A stretch of 64,000 nucleotides of DNA from JAGTVG01 sp963820995. GTDB taxonomy: Bacteria > Bacteroidota > Bacteroidia > Cytophagales > Cyclobacteriaceae. The notes under the pieces are model-generated. The model was not told the DNA's origin and made no database searches. It saw only the letters and a program-made list of their open reading frames with translations. Of this stretch, positions 9,361-17,983 are shown one piece after another; position 1 is the stretch's first letter, and the number at the start of each line of letters is the position of its first letter. The position numbers were made by a program, and so were the translations under genes. Location: assembly GCA_963820995.1 (NCBI GenBank), contig CAWGCL010000006.1, positions 372,001 to 436,000 on the forward strand, written 5' to 3'.

Positions 9361-9900
9361 TTAGATCTCGGCATATACAGTTCCTTGAACATATATATTA
9401 ATTGTGAAGCTTACAGGTTTATCACTTACTGTACCATTAATCGAACAATCAAGTTTATGTCCGGCTAGCAAGGCTGAATTTATTGCATCCAGGGCAGTTT
9501 GATTTAAGTCTAGATAAATAATGCCGCCATTATCAGCATAATCGCTAGGCGTTATAGCATTCATTCCAGTAAAATCAGCAGTAGAAGGACCAATTTTAAT
9601 TGTACCTTCAAATACTATTCCCTTCTCACCAGCATAATTTGTAAAATCAACAAAAATGTTCCAGATATCATATTCAGAGACTTCTTCAAGATAATCTTTA
9701 ACATCTTGATTGGTTTTTGCATCTATCGTAAATGTTTCACTTACCGTATTCGGATCATCTGCAGCGACAGCTACAGGAATCGATTTAAATAGTTCAAGCT
9801 CGAAGTCAATTTCTTCGAGACCTTTGATCTTGTCGATCAAGCTACATCCAAATAGGAACATAAGTGCCAAGGACAATGGGAGTATTCTTAGATTTTTCAT
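9361..9900 (-). CDS. Hypothetical secreted lipoprotein
   Basis: The start at 9900 was chosen over an upstream ATG at 9927 because it places the signal peptide at the N-terminus (MKNLRILPLSLALMFLFGC). The lipobox LFGC puts the lipidated Cys at residue 19, so this is a lipoprotein of about 170 residues after processing. The rest is beta-rich and acidic with alternating polar and apolar residues, suggesting a compact beta-sandwich. No family is recognised. It has its own terminator downstream and a candidate promoter upstream, so it is probably a single-gene unit. Confidence 0.75.
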   Translation of the reverse strand: MKNLRILPLSLALMFLFGCSLIDKIKGLEEIDFELELFKSIPVAVAADDPNTVSETFTIDAKTNQDVKDYLEEVSEYDIWNIFVDFTNYAGEKGIVFEGTIKIGPSTADFTGMNAITPSDYADNGGIIYLDLNQTALDAINSALLAGHKLDCSINGTVSDKPVSFTINIYVQGTVYAEI

Positions 9901-9985
9901 ATTTTTAGGGATTATTGTGCAATTCAATATATAAAAAGATTACAATAAACCAAAGAAAATGGAAAATTAATTACGACTTTGCCTT

Positions 9986-9993
9986 CAAATATA
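9986..9993 (-). promoter_or_regulatory. Candidate -7 box TATATTTG for the lipoprotein gene
   Basis: On the minus strand the octamer TATATTTG fits the Bacteroidota -7 consensus TAnnTTTG. It would start transcription near 9979, about 80 nt before the lipoprotein start at 9900. No clear -33 element was found; in AT-rich DNA such matches arise by chance. Confidence 0.35.
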
Positions 9994-9999
9994 TAGTGA

Positions 10000-11934
10000 T
10001 TATTTTTCAGTTATTCCTTTCCAGGAATCCGTACGGAATGGTGAAGCGGGCAAATCCTCCTTGTTATATAGAGTACAGACTGGATTCTTATCCCAGGCAT
10101 ATCGCACAGCCACTGGCTTTTTAACCATTTCAGACGACACCACAAGCTTATTATCAATCACCTCAGCTTCAGCCCAGTAGAACTTCTTATCGCTACCAGC
10201 TACTGCAAATCCCGACAAGGGACCACTATTTTTTAATACCAATCCACTACCGGTATTATCAAATTCCAGCAGTATCTTACTGCCATCTATTCTCATTTTC
10301 CTGTAGATAGGACCTGAATAGACTATATCTTCATCATAAGCCACCTTTTTAGCCCCCAGATAAAGCCGCTTGCCTACGTCCTGTTTATTTCGCGGGTGAA
10401 TATCGTCAGCTTCTCCAATATCAATGATGACTGCCATACCAGTATTTGGATAATCCAGGGTCATCAATTGTGCTTCTCTCAATTCAGCCCAATCTGACTC
10501 AGTCGGTTCCTCATGCCGGAATTCAAAATTTGCAAGTTGAACGAACAGGAAGGGGAAATATCCATTTTTCCAGCGAACACGCCAGTCCTCTATCATCTTT
10601 GGAAATAAGGTTCTATATTGATAGGCACGGTCTGCATTACTTTCTCCCTGATACCAGATCGCTCCAGACAGAGTATAGGGTATGATTGGACTGATCATCC
10701 CATTAAACAGAACAGATGGATAGTGGGAATAGCGGATCACATTTTCGGGAAAGATCTCTTCAAGCTGGTTATTGAATTTCCATTCACCACTTAATGGAAT
10801 ATTTAAGGTATTATCACTATTCTTAATCAACATTTCCGCAGCTGGGCCGATAAAGGTCACTCTATTGCTCCATCCATTCACTACTCTAACAGTTAATACA
10901 TTCATTCCCTTTTTCAATAGTTTACCTGGAATATCAAGGCTTACAGTCTTAGACCCCTGTCCCCTGCCCACTTCTTCGCCATTTAAATAGATCACAGGAC
11001 TGTCACTAATCCTGCCCAGTTTAATTTCAAAATTAGACCGACTTTTAAATGAAGGCATTTCAAAACTTTTCCTGAACCAGGTAATCTGCGGGATAGAATT
11101 TCCAAGATTTGGGAGTTTCACAATTTCCCAGGAAGAATCATCATATTTGATCTGTGTCACTCCCTGTTCTAATCCTTTATATGAATTTAAAGCGGCTGTA
11201 TACCTCCTGTTGTTTAAGGTTTCATTTTCCTGAACCGTTTTCAAGAAATCCTTGCTTTCTTCAACCTCTTTGATCCTTTCATTAAAATCGCCCATAGTAT
11301 TAAGCATCTCTTTGCTTGTCCATGCCTCTGCCGGGGTCCCACCCCAAGTAGCATCGATCAGTCCAACCGGAATATTTTTGTCCTCGTGGAGTGATTTTCC
11401 AAAGAAGTAAGCTACTGCAGAAAAATCTTTTGCCACTTCAGGGGTGCATATTTTCCAGGTTCCCATTTCCAGGTCATCTAGAGGGACATCAGAAATACGG
11501 TTTTCAACGTAAAACATCCTGATATGCGGAATGTCGGCATTTTCAACTTCTGCTTCTGCATTATTTACATTATTTAGCTTCCACTCCATATTTGATTGTC
11601 CTGAAGCCACCCAGACATCTCCCGCATATACATCATTGAAAGTAAGATCTGAGTTGTTGTCTTTTATCGAAACTTCAAACGGACCGCCTGCCTGCTGTGC
11701 CGGAAAAATCAGATGCCAGGAACCGTTATCCTGAATCCTTTCCTTAACAACCTGGTTGCCAATCTGTATTTGCACTACATTACCAGGCCTTCCTTTCCCC
11801 CAGAAACTTATGGGTCTATCTCTTTGTATCACCATATGATCGCTGAAAATCTTAGGTATAGATAAGGATTGTGCAAAAGAAATATTGGAAATAATAAGCA
11901 GATAGCTCAGTACAAGGATCGATGTTTTTTTCAT
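10000..11934 (-). CDS. Sialate O-acetylesterase-family SGNH hydrolase
   Basis: The 644-residue protein begins with a signal peptide (about 1-21, ending SFAQS) and is likely periplasmic or surface exposed. The SGNH esterase parts are the nucleophile block ASGQSNMEW (about 110-118), a WYQGESNA block in the middle, and the catalytic Asp-His in DIHPRNKQD near residue 510. A beta-rich insertion (about 255-375, with LNGEEVGRG) resembles a jelly-roll domain typical of the family. The family removes O-acetyl esters from sialic acids or from other acetylated glycans; in polysaccharide-degrading Bacteroidota the target is often acetylated plant or algal glycan. The neighbouring sulfatase supports glycan processing. 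Confidence 0.9.
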   Translation of the reverse strand: MKKTSILVLSYLLIISNISFAQSLSIPKIFSDHMVIQRDRPISFWGKGRPGNVVQIQIGNQVVKERIQDNGSWHLIFPAQQAGGPFEVSIKDNNSDLTFNDVYAGDVWVASGQSNMEWKLNNVNNAEAEVENADIPHIRMFYVENRISDVPLDDLEMGTWKICTPEVAKDFSAVAYFFGKSLHEDKNIPVGLIDATWGGTPAEAWTSKEMLNTMGDFNERIKEVEESKDFLKTVQENETLNNRRYTAALNSYKGLEQGVTQIKYDDSSWEIVKLPNLGNSIPQITWFRKSFEMPSFKSRSNFEIKLGRISDSPVIYLNGEEVGRGQGSKTVSLDIPGKLLKKGMNVLTVRVVNGWSNRVTFIGPAAEMLIKNSDNTLNIPLSGEWKFNNQLEEIFPENVIRYSHYPSVLFNGMISPIIPYTLSGAIWYQGESNADRAYQYRTLFPKMIEDWRVRWKNGYFPFLFVQLANFEFRHEEPTESDWAELREAQLMTLDYPNTGMAVIIDIGEADDIHPRNKQDVGKRLYLGAKKVAYDEDIVYSGPIYRKMRIDGSKILLEFDNTGSGLVLKNSGPLSGFAVAGSDKKFYWAEAEVIDNKLVVSSEMVKKPVAVRYAWDKNPVCTLYNKEDLPASPFRTDSWKGITEK

Positions 11935-12140
11935 AATGATTTAAAATTAAAAAATATCATAGAATGATAACTGAAATTTATAGCAATAATAAAGATTTGA
12001 CTGGAGAAAACATTTGCAATCCAAAAATATTATATGAGTGATAACTATAATGGATGAATGCAATAGATGATGCCCTTATTTCATATAAAAGATATATTTT
12101 TACGTGAAATTCTGATCGTTAAAATAATATTAAAACTGTT

Positions 12141-13559
12141 ATGGATAAGAGCATTATGCAGAAGCTTCTGTTATCACTTATTACCTTAATTTTGACATTG
12201 CCATGTTCTGCTGATATCAATGAAAGATCTAAATCTGATCCTAATTTTCTTATATTTATTGCTGATGATGCAGGCATGGATTTCGGTTGTTACGGAAATC
12301 CATTTATTCGAACGCCCAACATAGATAAACTTGCTGAGTCCGGCCTGCTTTTTGAAAACACGTTTCTAACTTCGCCACAGTGTAGCCCATCTAGAATCAG
12401 TATATTATCAGGACAGTACCCCCACACTACAAGAACGGAAGACCTCCACACGCCTGTCCCACAAGGGGTAGACTTTATCACAACATATTTGAAAAAGAAA
12501 GGATATTTTACTGGCAGCAATGGCAAAACACACTGGGGTCCCAATGGAGACAGGCAGTTTGATTGGTACAATGAGTCATTCGATTCTTTTCAGGATTTTT
12601 TAAAAGATTCTAAGGGAAAATCTTTTTTCTTCTGGACTGGTTTTCATGATCCTCACCGAAATTATAATCCCGGTATAATCAGTCAACCACATAATCCTGA
12701 TAGCGTTATCGTAAGAAAACATTTAGTTAATGATGAAAGAACACGGAGAGATATTGCTATGTATTATGATGAGATTGCAAGATTGGACAGCATTATCGGA
12801 ACCTATATTAAGATTCTGGATAAGGAAAAATTGTTGGATGAAACCTACATTATCTTCCTAAGCGACAATGGTGCTCCCTTTCCAAGGGAAAAGGGCACCC
12901 TTTATGATACAGGTATTAAAACACCTTTCATTGTTTCTGGCCCGGATGTGTTTGAGGGGGAAATGTATGATGGACTAATGAGTGTGATAGATCTGGCGCC
13001 AACCATACTCGACCTTGCCGGAATCGAAAAACCTGAAAACATGCCAGGGATGAACTTTTCACCATTATTGAAGGGTGACTTGATCATATCCCCAGAATTC
13101 GTTTTTAGTGAACGTAACTGGCACGACTGTGATGAACACATGCGCAGCATTCGGACTGACCAATATAAACTTATCTTAAACGCTTACACCGAGCTACCAC
13201 ATGGTACAGCTGCTGATCTTACCAATAGCCCTTCATGGTTCAGTCTATTGGATTTGAAGCACAACGAGGATCTTAACGATGAGCAAGCCTTGATTTTCAC
13301 AGTTCCAAGACCATCGGTTGAATTGTATGACTTGAAAAAAGATCCAGAAGAATATAATAACCTGGCTTTCGACCCTGAATTTCGTCAAACATCGCAGTAT
13401 CTTCTGCAGGAGCTGCAGAAATGGATGGAAGATACCGATGATTTCCCATCTACATACAGGACCAGAAGAGATCATACTGACAGGATATCCGGGATCAGGT
13501 ACTATTTTGAAGTGCCTGATCTTGAGAACGACCTGCCGGAGAAAGATTCAATACCATAA
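12141..13559 (+). CDS. Type I sulfatase (S1 family), exported
   Basis: The 472-residue protein has a signal peptide (about 1-25). The metal site is visible as Asp42-Asp43 in FIADDAG, and the formylglycine signature C-S-P-S-R starts at Cys81, so it needs the formylglycine-generating enzyme for activity. HDPHR and LSDNGAP supply further sulfate- and metal-binding residues. Overall it resembles the heparan N-sulfatase-like branch of S1 sulfatases. A class II aldolase gene starts 12 bases after its stop, suggesting co-transcription and a role in degrading a sulfated sugar. The exact substrate cannot be read from sequence. Confidence 0.9.
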   Translation: MDKSIMQKLLLSLITLILTLPCSADINERSKSDPNFLIFIADDAGMDFGCYGNPFIRTPNIDKLAESGLLFENTFLTSPQCSPSRISILSGQYPHTTRTEDLHTPVPQGVDFITTYLKKKGYFTGSNGKTHWGPNGDRQFDWYNESFDSFQDFLKDSKGKSFFFWTGFHDPHRNYNPGIISQPHNPDSVIVRKHLVNDERTRRDIAMYYDEIARLDSIIGTYIKILDKEKLLDETYIIFLSDNGAPFPREKGTLYDTGIKTPFIVSGPDVFEGEMYDGLMSVIDLAPTILDLAGIEKPENMPGMNFSPLLKGDLIISPEFVFSERNWHDCDEHMRSIRTDQYKLILNAYTELPHGTAADLTNSPSWFSLLDLKHNEDLNDEQALIFTVPRPSVELYDLKKDPEEYNNLAFDPEFRQTSQYLLQELQKWMEDTDDFPSTYRTRRDHTDRISGIRYYFEVPDLENDLPEKDSIP

Positions 13560-13571
13560 TTTTTTAAATGA

Positions 13572-14708
13572 ATGAAAAAGGAAATAGCAGAACTTATTGA
13601 AGTATCCCAATTTTACGGAAAACAAAAAGAATATACCTTAGGTGGTGGAGGTAATACCTCGTATAAAGATGAAGATCATCTGTATGTAAAAGCCAGTGGC
13701 CATTCCTTAGCTACCATTACAGAAGAAGGATTCGCAGTGCTCGACAGGAGTAAACTTCAAGCTATGATCCACAAAACATACAGTGAGGATCCTCATACCC
13801 GGGAATATGAAGTTAAGGAAGACCTTATGGCCAGCCGTATAGATCCTGAGAGTAGTCTGCGGCCATCAGTCGAAACTTCTCTACACGAGGCCATCAATTA
13901 TGCGTATGTGGTGCATATGCATCCGCATATGATCAATGGATTGCTCTGTTCGAAAAACGCCGAATCCACTACCAGGGAACTCTTTGGCGATAAGGGAATT
14001 TATGTTCCATACACTGATCCGGGGATGATTCTTTTTAAAAAAGTATTGAAATTGATCGAAGAATACAGGAAATCCCATTCATCAGATCCCAGTTATATCT
14101 TTCTGCAGAACCACGGGGTATTCGTAAACGCGGATTCGGTGGAGAAAATTAATGACTTGTATCAATATATTGATCAGCAATTATTATCCGTAATCAAGAA
14201 ACGATTAATTATATCTGACAAAAAACTTCCTGATATAGCTCAAAAGCAACTAAAGGTATTGGGTGAGTATTTATCCGATCATTTGATCAGTGAATACAGG
14301 TTCAATTCATTTATAGAGCGGTTCACATCCAGCAAATCTACTCTAAGCAGGATTTTAAAACCTTTTATCCCTGATCAGATCGTGTACTGTAAGGCATTCC
14401 CACTTATTATACCATTTAATGATAAGGACCTTCTTGATTCAAATGATCTGGAAATAATGTTTGCAGAATATAAAAAGCAAAATGGTTTTGATCCAAAAGT
14501 GATCCTGTTTGAAAAAGGCCCAATGGTCGGCCTGGAAGATAGTAAAAAATCTACTGATCTGGTATTGGACATGTTTGAAGACGCCATGCGGATATCCCAT
14601 TATTCCGAATTCTTTGGAGGACCAAATTTTATGAGCGACAATCAAATCGCTTTTATTGAAAATTGGGAAGTTGAGCACTACAGGCAAAAAATTGCTAAAA
14701 GTCCATAA
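13572..14708 (+). CDS. Class II aldolase/adducin-family protein
   Basis: The 378-residue cytosolic protein has the class II aldolase fold in its N-terminal ~210 residues. A glycine-rich LGGGGNTSYK lies near the start, and HMHPHMINGLLC and LQNHGVFV give the zinc-binding histidines. The C-terminal ~150 residues are an extra domain also found in the aldolase half of rhamnulose-1-phosphate aldolase/dehydrogenase proteins, but the dehydrogenase half is absent. The family cleaves sugar 1-phosphates such as rhamnulose- or fuculose-1-phosphate. It follows a sulfatase by 12 bp, and a RhaI-type isomerase lies 3 kb away, so a deoxysugar pathway is plausible but unproven. Confidence 0.83.
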   Translation: MKKEIAELIEVSQFYGKQKEYTLGGGGNTSYKDEDHLYVKASGHSLATITEEGFAVLDRSKLQAMIHKTYSEDPHTREYEVKEDLMASRIDPESSLRPSVETSLHEAINYAYVVHMHPHMINGLLCSKNAESTTRELFGDKGIYVPYTDPGMILFKKVLKLIEEYRKSHSSDPSYIFLQNHGVFVNADSVEKINDLYQYIDQQLLSVIKKRLIISDKKLPDIAQKQLKVLGEYLSDHLISEYRFNSFIERFTSSKSTLSRILKPFIPDQIVYCKAFPLIIPFNDKDLLDSNDLEIMFAEYKKQNGFDPKVILFEKGPMVGLEDSKKSTDLVLDMFEDAMRISHYSEFFGGPNFMSDNQIAFIENWEVEHYRQKIAKSP

Positions 14709-15257
14709 GCTTTATAAATGACTACCTCCTGCTGAACAAATGATTCCTTAAACTCCAACCATTATTGGATTCGAAAAGCAAGATTATCACTGGATTCCTC
14801 AATGCTTTAAAGACTCTTCGATTCCGCAATGATTAGAAGACTATTGCATTCTTCAAAACATATGACTGATGAATGCTGATGACCTCGAATGAGATCAAAA
14901 ATGACAATACAAAAATGAATTTAATATACCTTCAATCTCAATTGATCAAAGGATCGACAAAGCATAATTGTTTATTGGGGTCCAAAAACTCAGGTACTAT
15001 TTGGATTAAACCAAGCTTAGATGAAAAATAGTTAATCCGGAATCCATAGGAATATTGAATTCCCTTGCCCCAGGGATCGCGTTTCGAGCCAATCTTACAG
15101 CATCTAATAGACTACTTATATAGAAACAAATTATAACATTAATTAAAATTCCTTAATCGTCTAATAATCAAAGGTTACTATCGTTATAATTAAAGCATTA
15201 AATGATGTAAGAATAAAATTTTGTTATGCTCTTTAATTTTTGAAAACCTAAGCTATC
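14709..15257. other. Gap of about 550 bases without recognisable gene
   Basis: Neither strand has a convincing reading frame here. No terminator-like stem with a T run was found after the aldolase gene. No tRNA-like clover leaf, repeat or riboswitch was recognised. Composition is ordinary for the window, a little less AT-rich than other gaps, so an old decayed gene cannot be excluded. Confidence 0.45.
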
Positions 15258-16016
15258 ATGAAAAGATTTGTTAAACTTACTATGTTATTATTGTTCGTTA
15301 CCAGCATGGCCTATAGCCAAAAAGTAGCGCTCGTAACTTTTTATGTCGACAAATACATCGACTACCATAAGGCAACCGCTGAAACAAGATCCAGTTACCA
15401 GGAAAGGACCCTTGCGGACGATCCAAATTTTGATCTGAGGCCAATTCTTCAGGAATTCTATCAGACTTTTAAAAAGGATTTTATAAAAGACTTTCCTTTT
15501 GAGATAATCGATGAAAAACACATTATAGGAACTGATGTCTATAAAGCTTACTCAGGATTAGAAGGCCTGGAGGATACGGATTCAATCGATATTTACCAGG
15601 AAAATATTAATGACAGGTTCATAGCCATTGATGGATATAATGTTTTACTTTCAGGAGGGAATTTGCTCAGATCATGGAGAACAGAAGCACACCTTTTAGA
15701 GATGTTTCCTGAAGCCGATGGCGTCATGTTCGTTTATATGCATTACCAGTTCGAGCCGAAAGTAAATATCGGTGGTATGGGTAATGCAGGAATGAGGGCC
15801 TTCATCAATATTGACCTGTTCAACAAGGATGCGAAAAAGGTATTCAAAATGGAAGAATACGCTACTTCAAAGAAAAGTGTACCGCTTATAAATGGAGTAC
15901 CGATTATGACATCCGATAAGGTATTACCACTTTGTGAAAATGCTACTGAACGACTTCTGGAAGACCTCCAAAAGGAGCTTCCAAAGCTTGTGAAAAAAGT
16001 AGATAAGAATTTATAA
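15258..16016 (+). CDS. Hypothetical exported protein
   Basis: The 252-residue product has a clear signal peptide (about 1-20, ending SMAYSQ) and no lipobox. The mature part contains charged alpha-helical stretches, and a central segment VMFVYMHYQFEP followed by a glycine-rich GGMGNAGMRAF. It resembles Bacteroidota periplasmic proteins that are annotated only as hypothetical. It has its own terminator at 16056-16083 and is probably monocistronic. No function can be assigned. Confidence 0.7.
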   Translation: MKRFVKLTMLLLFVTSMAYSQKVALVTFYVDKYIDYHKATAETRSSYQERTLADDPNFDLRPILQEFYQTFKKDFIKDFPFEIIDEKHIIGTDVYKAYSGLEGLEDTDSIDIYQENINDRFIAIDGYNVLLSGGNLLRSWRTEAHLLEMFPEADGVMFVYMHYQFEPKVNIGGMGNAGMRAFINIDLFNKDAKKVFKMEEYATSKKSVPLINGVPIMTSDKVLPLCENATERLLEDLQKELPKLVKKVDKNL

Positions 16017-16055
16017 TAGCGTATGATTTAGAGAAAGATCATTTAACGCGAATTT

Positions 16056-16083
16056 AAAATCCTGCCTTCGGGCGGGATTTTTT
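16056..16083 (+). terminator. Rho-independent terminator after the exported protein gene
   Basis: An 8-bp stem with one G-T pair (ATCCTGCC/GGCGGGAT) around a TTCG tetraloop is followed by a run of six T. It lies about 40 bases after the stop at 16016. The A-rich left flank means it could also terminate the converging small membrane-protein gene on the other strand. Confidence 0.8.
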
Positions 16084-16258
16084 ATGCTGTTTTTTTCTTA
16101 TTCATCCAAAATGGTACCGTTCCGAACCATAACACGGTGCCTATTATCATCAAATTTTTATTAAGGTCTGTACTGGCCTCCCCTATCAGTACTAAAAAGG
16201 ATGGAATGATGGTCATTGCGAGGCCGATAAAAGAAATAATGATTGTTAGAGTTCGCAT
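16082..16258 (-). CDS. Small two-helix membrane protein (58 aa) beside NCS1 transporter
   Basis: A 58-residue frame runs from the ATG at 16256-16258 to the TAA at 16082-16084, 9 bases after the stop of the NCS1 transporter gene. It has two hydrophobic helices (about 3-26 and 35-52), ends WMNKKKTA, and is positive at the C-terminus. Its tight link to the transporter suggests translation from the same mRNA and possibly a role as a small accessory subunit. The composition and coupling argue that it is a real gene; it has no recognised family. Confidence 0.65.
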   Translation of the reverse strand: MRTLTIIISFIGLAMTIIPSFLVLIGEASTDLNKNLMIIGTVLWFGTVPFWMNKKKTA

Positions 16259-16267
16259 AATTTTATC

Positions 16268-17668
16268 TTAAGCTGTTTTTAGATTTCGTTTTTGAGTAAC
16301 AATACTTAACACTATAAATATTGCAGCGGCGATAAACCACCCGGGAAGACCAAGGAAAAATACCTCTACGCCTAAAAACAGGTTAAGTCCCAATCCGGCA
16401 AGCAATGTAACGACCCAGGCGATGCCAGCCGACCAGTTAAACTTAATCCCAGCCTTTTCAGCATAGAAATCCTGCAGGCCTAACCTCCTGATAATATAAA
16501 AATCAATAAATATAACAGCCCCCATAGGCATCAGAACAAATCCATAGATAGCTACAAAATCCAATAATTTCATGACCAATGCTGGGAAAAAGGCAGCTAC
16601 ACTCGTAACCAACCCGGTAATCAATGTTACTTTCCATCGTTTCCATTTAGGATTTAGTGATTGGAATGCCAGCCCGGCCCGGTAAATGGTAGGATTGGCA
16701 GTAGTCCATCCAGCAATTACAACACAAATCGCGCCTGCCAAACCTGCCGCTTCATAAGCAATCTTACCAGGGGCAAATTCGCCTCCAGACCCATATTTTG
16801 ACAAAAAATATGCGTATAAAATTCCTGAAGACATCCATGCAATATAATGCCCAACATACATACCCGTAGCCGATGAGAATCCATATTGCCACTTTTTGGC
16901 ATACCTTAATATGGAAAGATCAGCCATACCAATATGCATGGCCATATTCGCAAACCAGGCAAAAAACATGACATGCCAGAAAGTAAATTTGCTCTGACCA
17001 TCCAGTGGTACACCGGTCCATATCTTTGAATTCGCGACTTCCCAGAAATTCCCAGTAGAATTAATTCCCAGCTCAGGCATAACGGCAAATGCCGCTGCGA
17101 TAAACACGAGGATCATCCAGGGCGCTGCCAGGTTAGCAAACCTGGATACCTGGTCATATCCTAAGATCGCTACGATGGTTATTACTAATCCCACCATCAA
17201 TACAACTATTATCCATCCAATACTTGTTGGCATCCAATCATTTAGAGTAGGCATGACAATATCAAATGGTATGCCCACAGCTGTGGCCGATACAGCGATC
17301 ATGGATCCTGCCAGGAAACAGAACATCAAACCATTAACAACATTATAGATCTTTACAAGATGCTTACCACATATTTTCTCCAATTGGAAATACAGGGTTA
17401 GCCGTTCCTTGGTAGCTATTGGCGCTGTTAGCAATCCCCAACTTAAAACCGCTAAAAGATTTCCAATAAATAATCCGCCAATAATTGAAGCAGCACTGGC
17501 ACCATGAGCGACAAAAAGTGGACCGATAACAAACTCTGTTCCTGCGGTATGCTCCCCGGCATACATCCCAATAAAGCTTTTCAGTTTCTTTAATTTGCTA
17601 TCAGGGATTGGTTCCCTTTCATACTCATCAATAGCATCCAGCTTATCAATAATTTTATTTTTCTTCAT
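16268..17668 (-). CDS. NCS1 (purine-cytosine permease) family transporter
   Basis: The 466-residue protein has about 12 membrane segments and the NCS1 family pattern: an acidic N-terminal stretch, an early GGLFIGNLLAVLSWG segment, and a central WTTANPTIYRAGLAF motif. Known members import nucleobases, allantoin, hydantoins or vitamins by proton or sodium symport. It is immediately followed by a 58-residue membrane protein. A RhaI-type sugar isomerase is upstream on the same strand across a 315-bp gap, so a sugar or sugar-like substrate is possible but unproven. No nucleobase catabolic gene is nearby. Confidence 0.85.
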   Translation of the reverse strand: MKKNKIIDKLDAIDEYEREPIPDSKLKKLKSFIGMYAGEHTAGTEFVIGPLFVAHGASAASIIGGLFIGNLLAVLSWGLLTAPIATKERLTLYFQLEKICGKHLVKIYNVVNGLMFCFLAGSMIAVSATAVGIPFDIVMPTLNDWMPTSIGWIIVVLMVGLVITIVAILGYDQVSRFANLAAPWMILVFIAAAFAVMPELGINSTGNFWEVANSKIWTGVPLDGQSKFTFWHVMFFAWFANMAMHIGMADLSILRYAKKWQYGFSSATGMYVGHYIAWMSSGILYAYFLSKYGSGGEFAPGKIAYEAAGLAGAICVVIAGWTTANPTIYRAGLAFQSLNPKWKRWKVTLITGLVTSVAAFFPALVMKLLDFVAIYGFVLMPMGAVIFIDFYIIRRLGLQDFYAEKAGIKFNWSAGIAWVVTLLAGLGLNLFLGVEVFFLGLPGWFIAAAIFIVLSIVTQKRNLKTA

Positions 17669-17925
17669 AGATACAGGCGAAAAAATGAATCGCTCAATAT
17701 AAATAAAAATTCTGATTCCCTTCTAATTCTTTTAAAAAGTATTTGATGACATTTTCTATAATCACAATGATTACCCTTAGTCAGAAATGATCAATATTAT
17801 TTAGCTTAGAATGTCTTTTCAGTATTCAAAGAAATAAATAATTGGCCCAATAATTATATGATGAATCAGACCAGACAGATTCAAGGATATGGCAGGATAT
17901 AATACTTTTAATTCTGCTCCATAAA

Positions 17926-17943
17926 ACCGGAACGAGTGCCGGT
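17926..17943 (-). terminator. Weak terminator-like hairpin after the isomerase gene
   Basis: A 5-bp stem (ACCGG/CCGGT) with an 8-base loop is followed on the minus strand by TTTTATGG. It is about 40 bases past the stop of the isomerase gene. The rest of the 315-base gap to the NCS1 gene shows nothing recognisable. Confidence 0.4.
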
Positions 17944-17983
17944 ATGTAGAAAATGACGGAAGAGTCCCTAACCACTAAAGTTA

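Noticed and set aside
15110..15250. Possible riboswitch or sRNA before the exported protein gene at 15258
   Set aside because: AT-rich without stable stems or a known motif.
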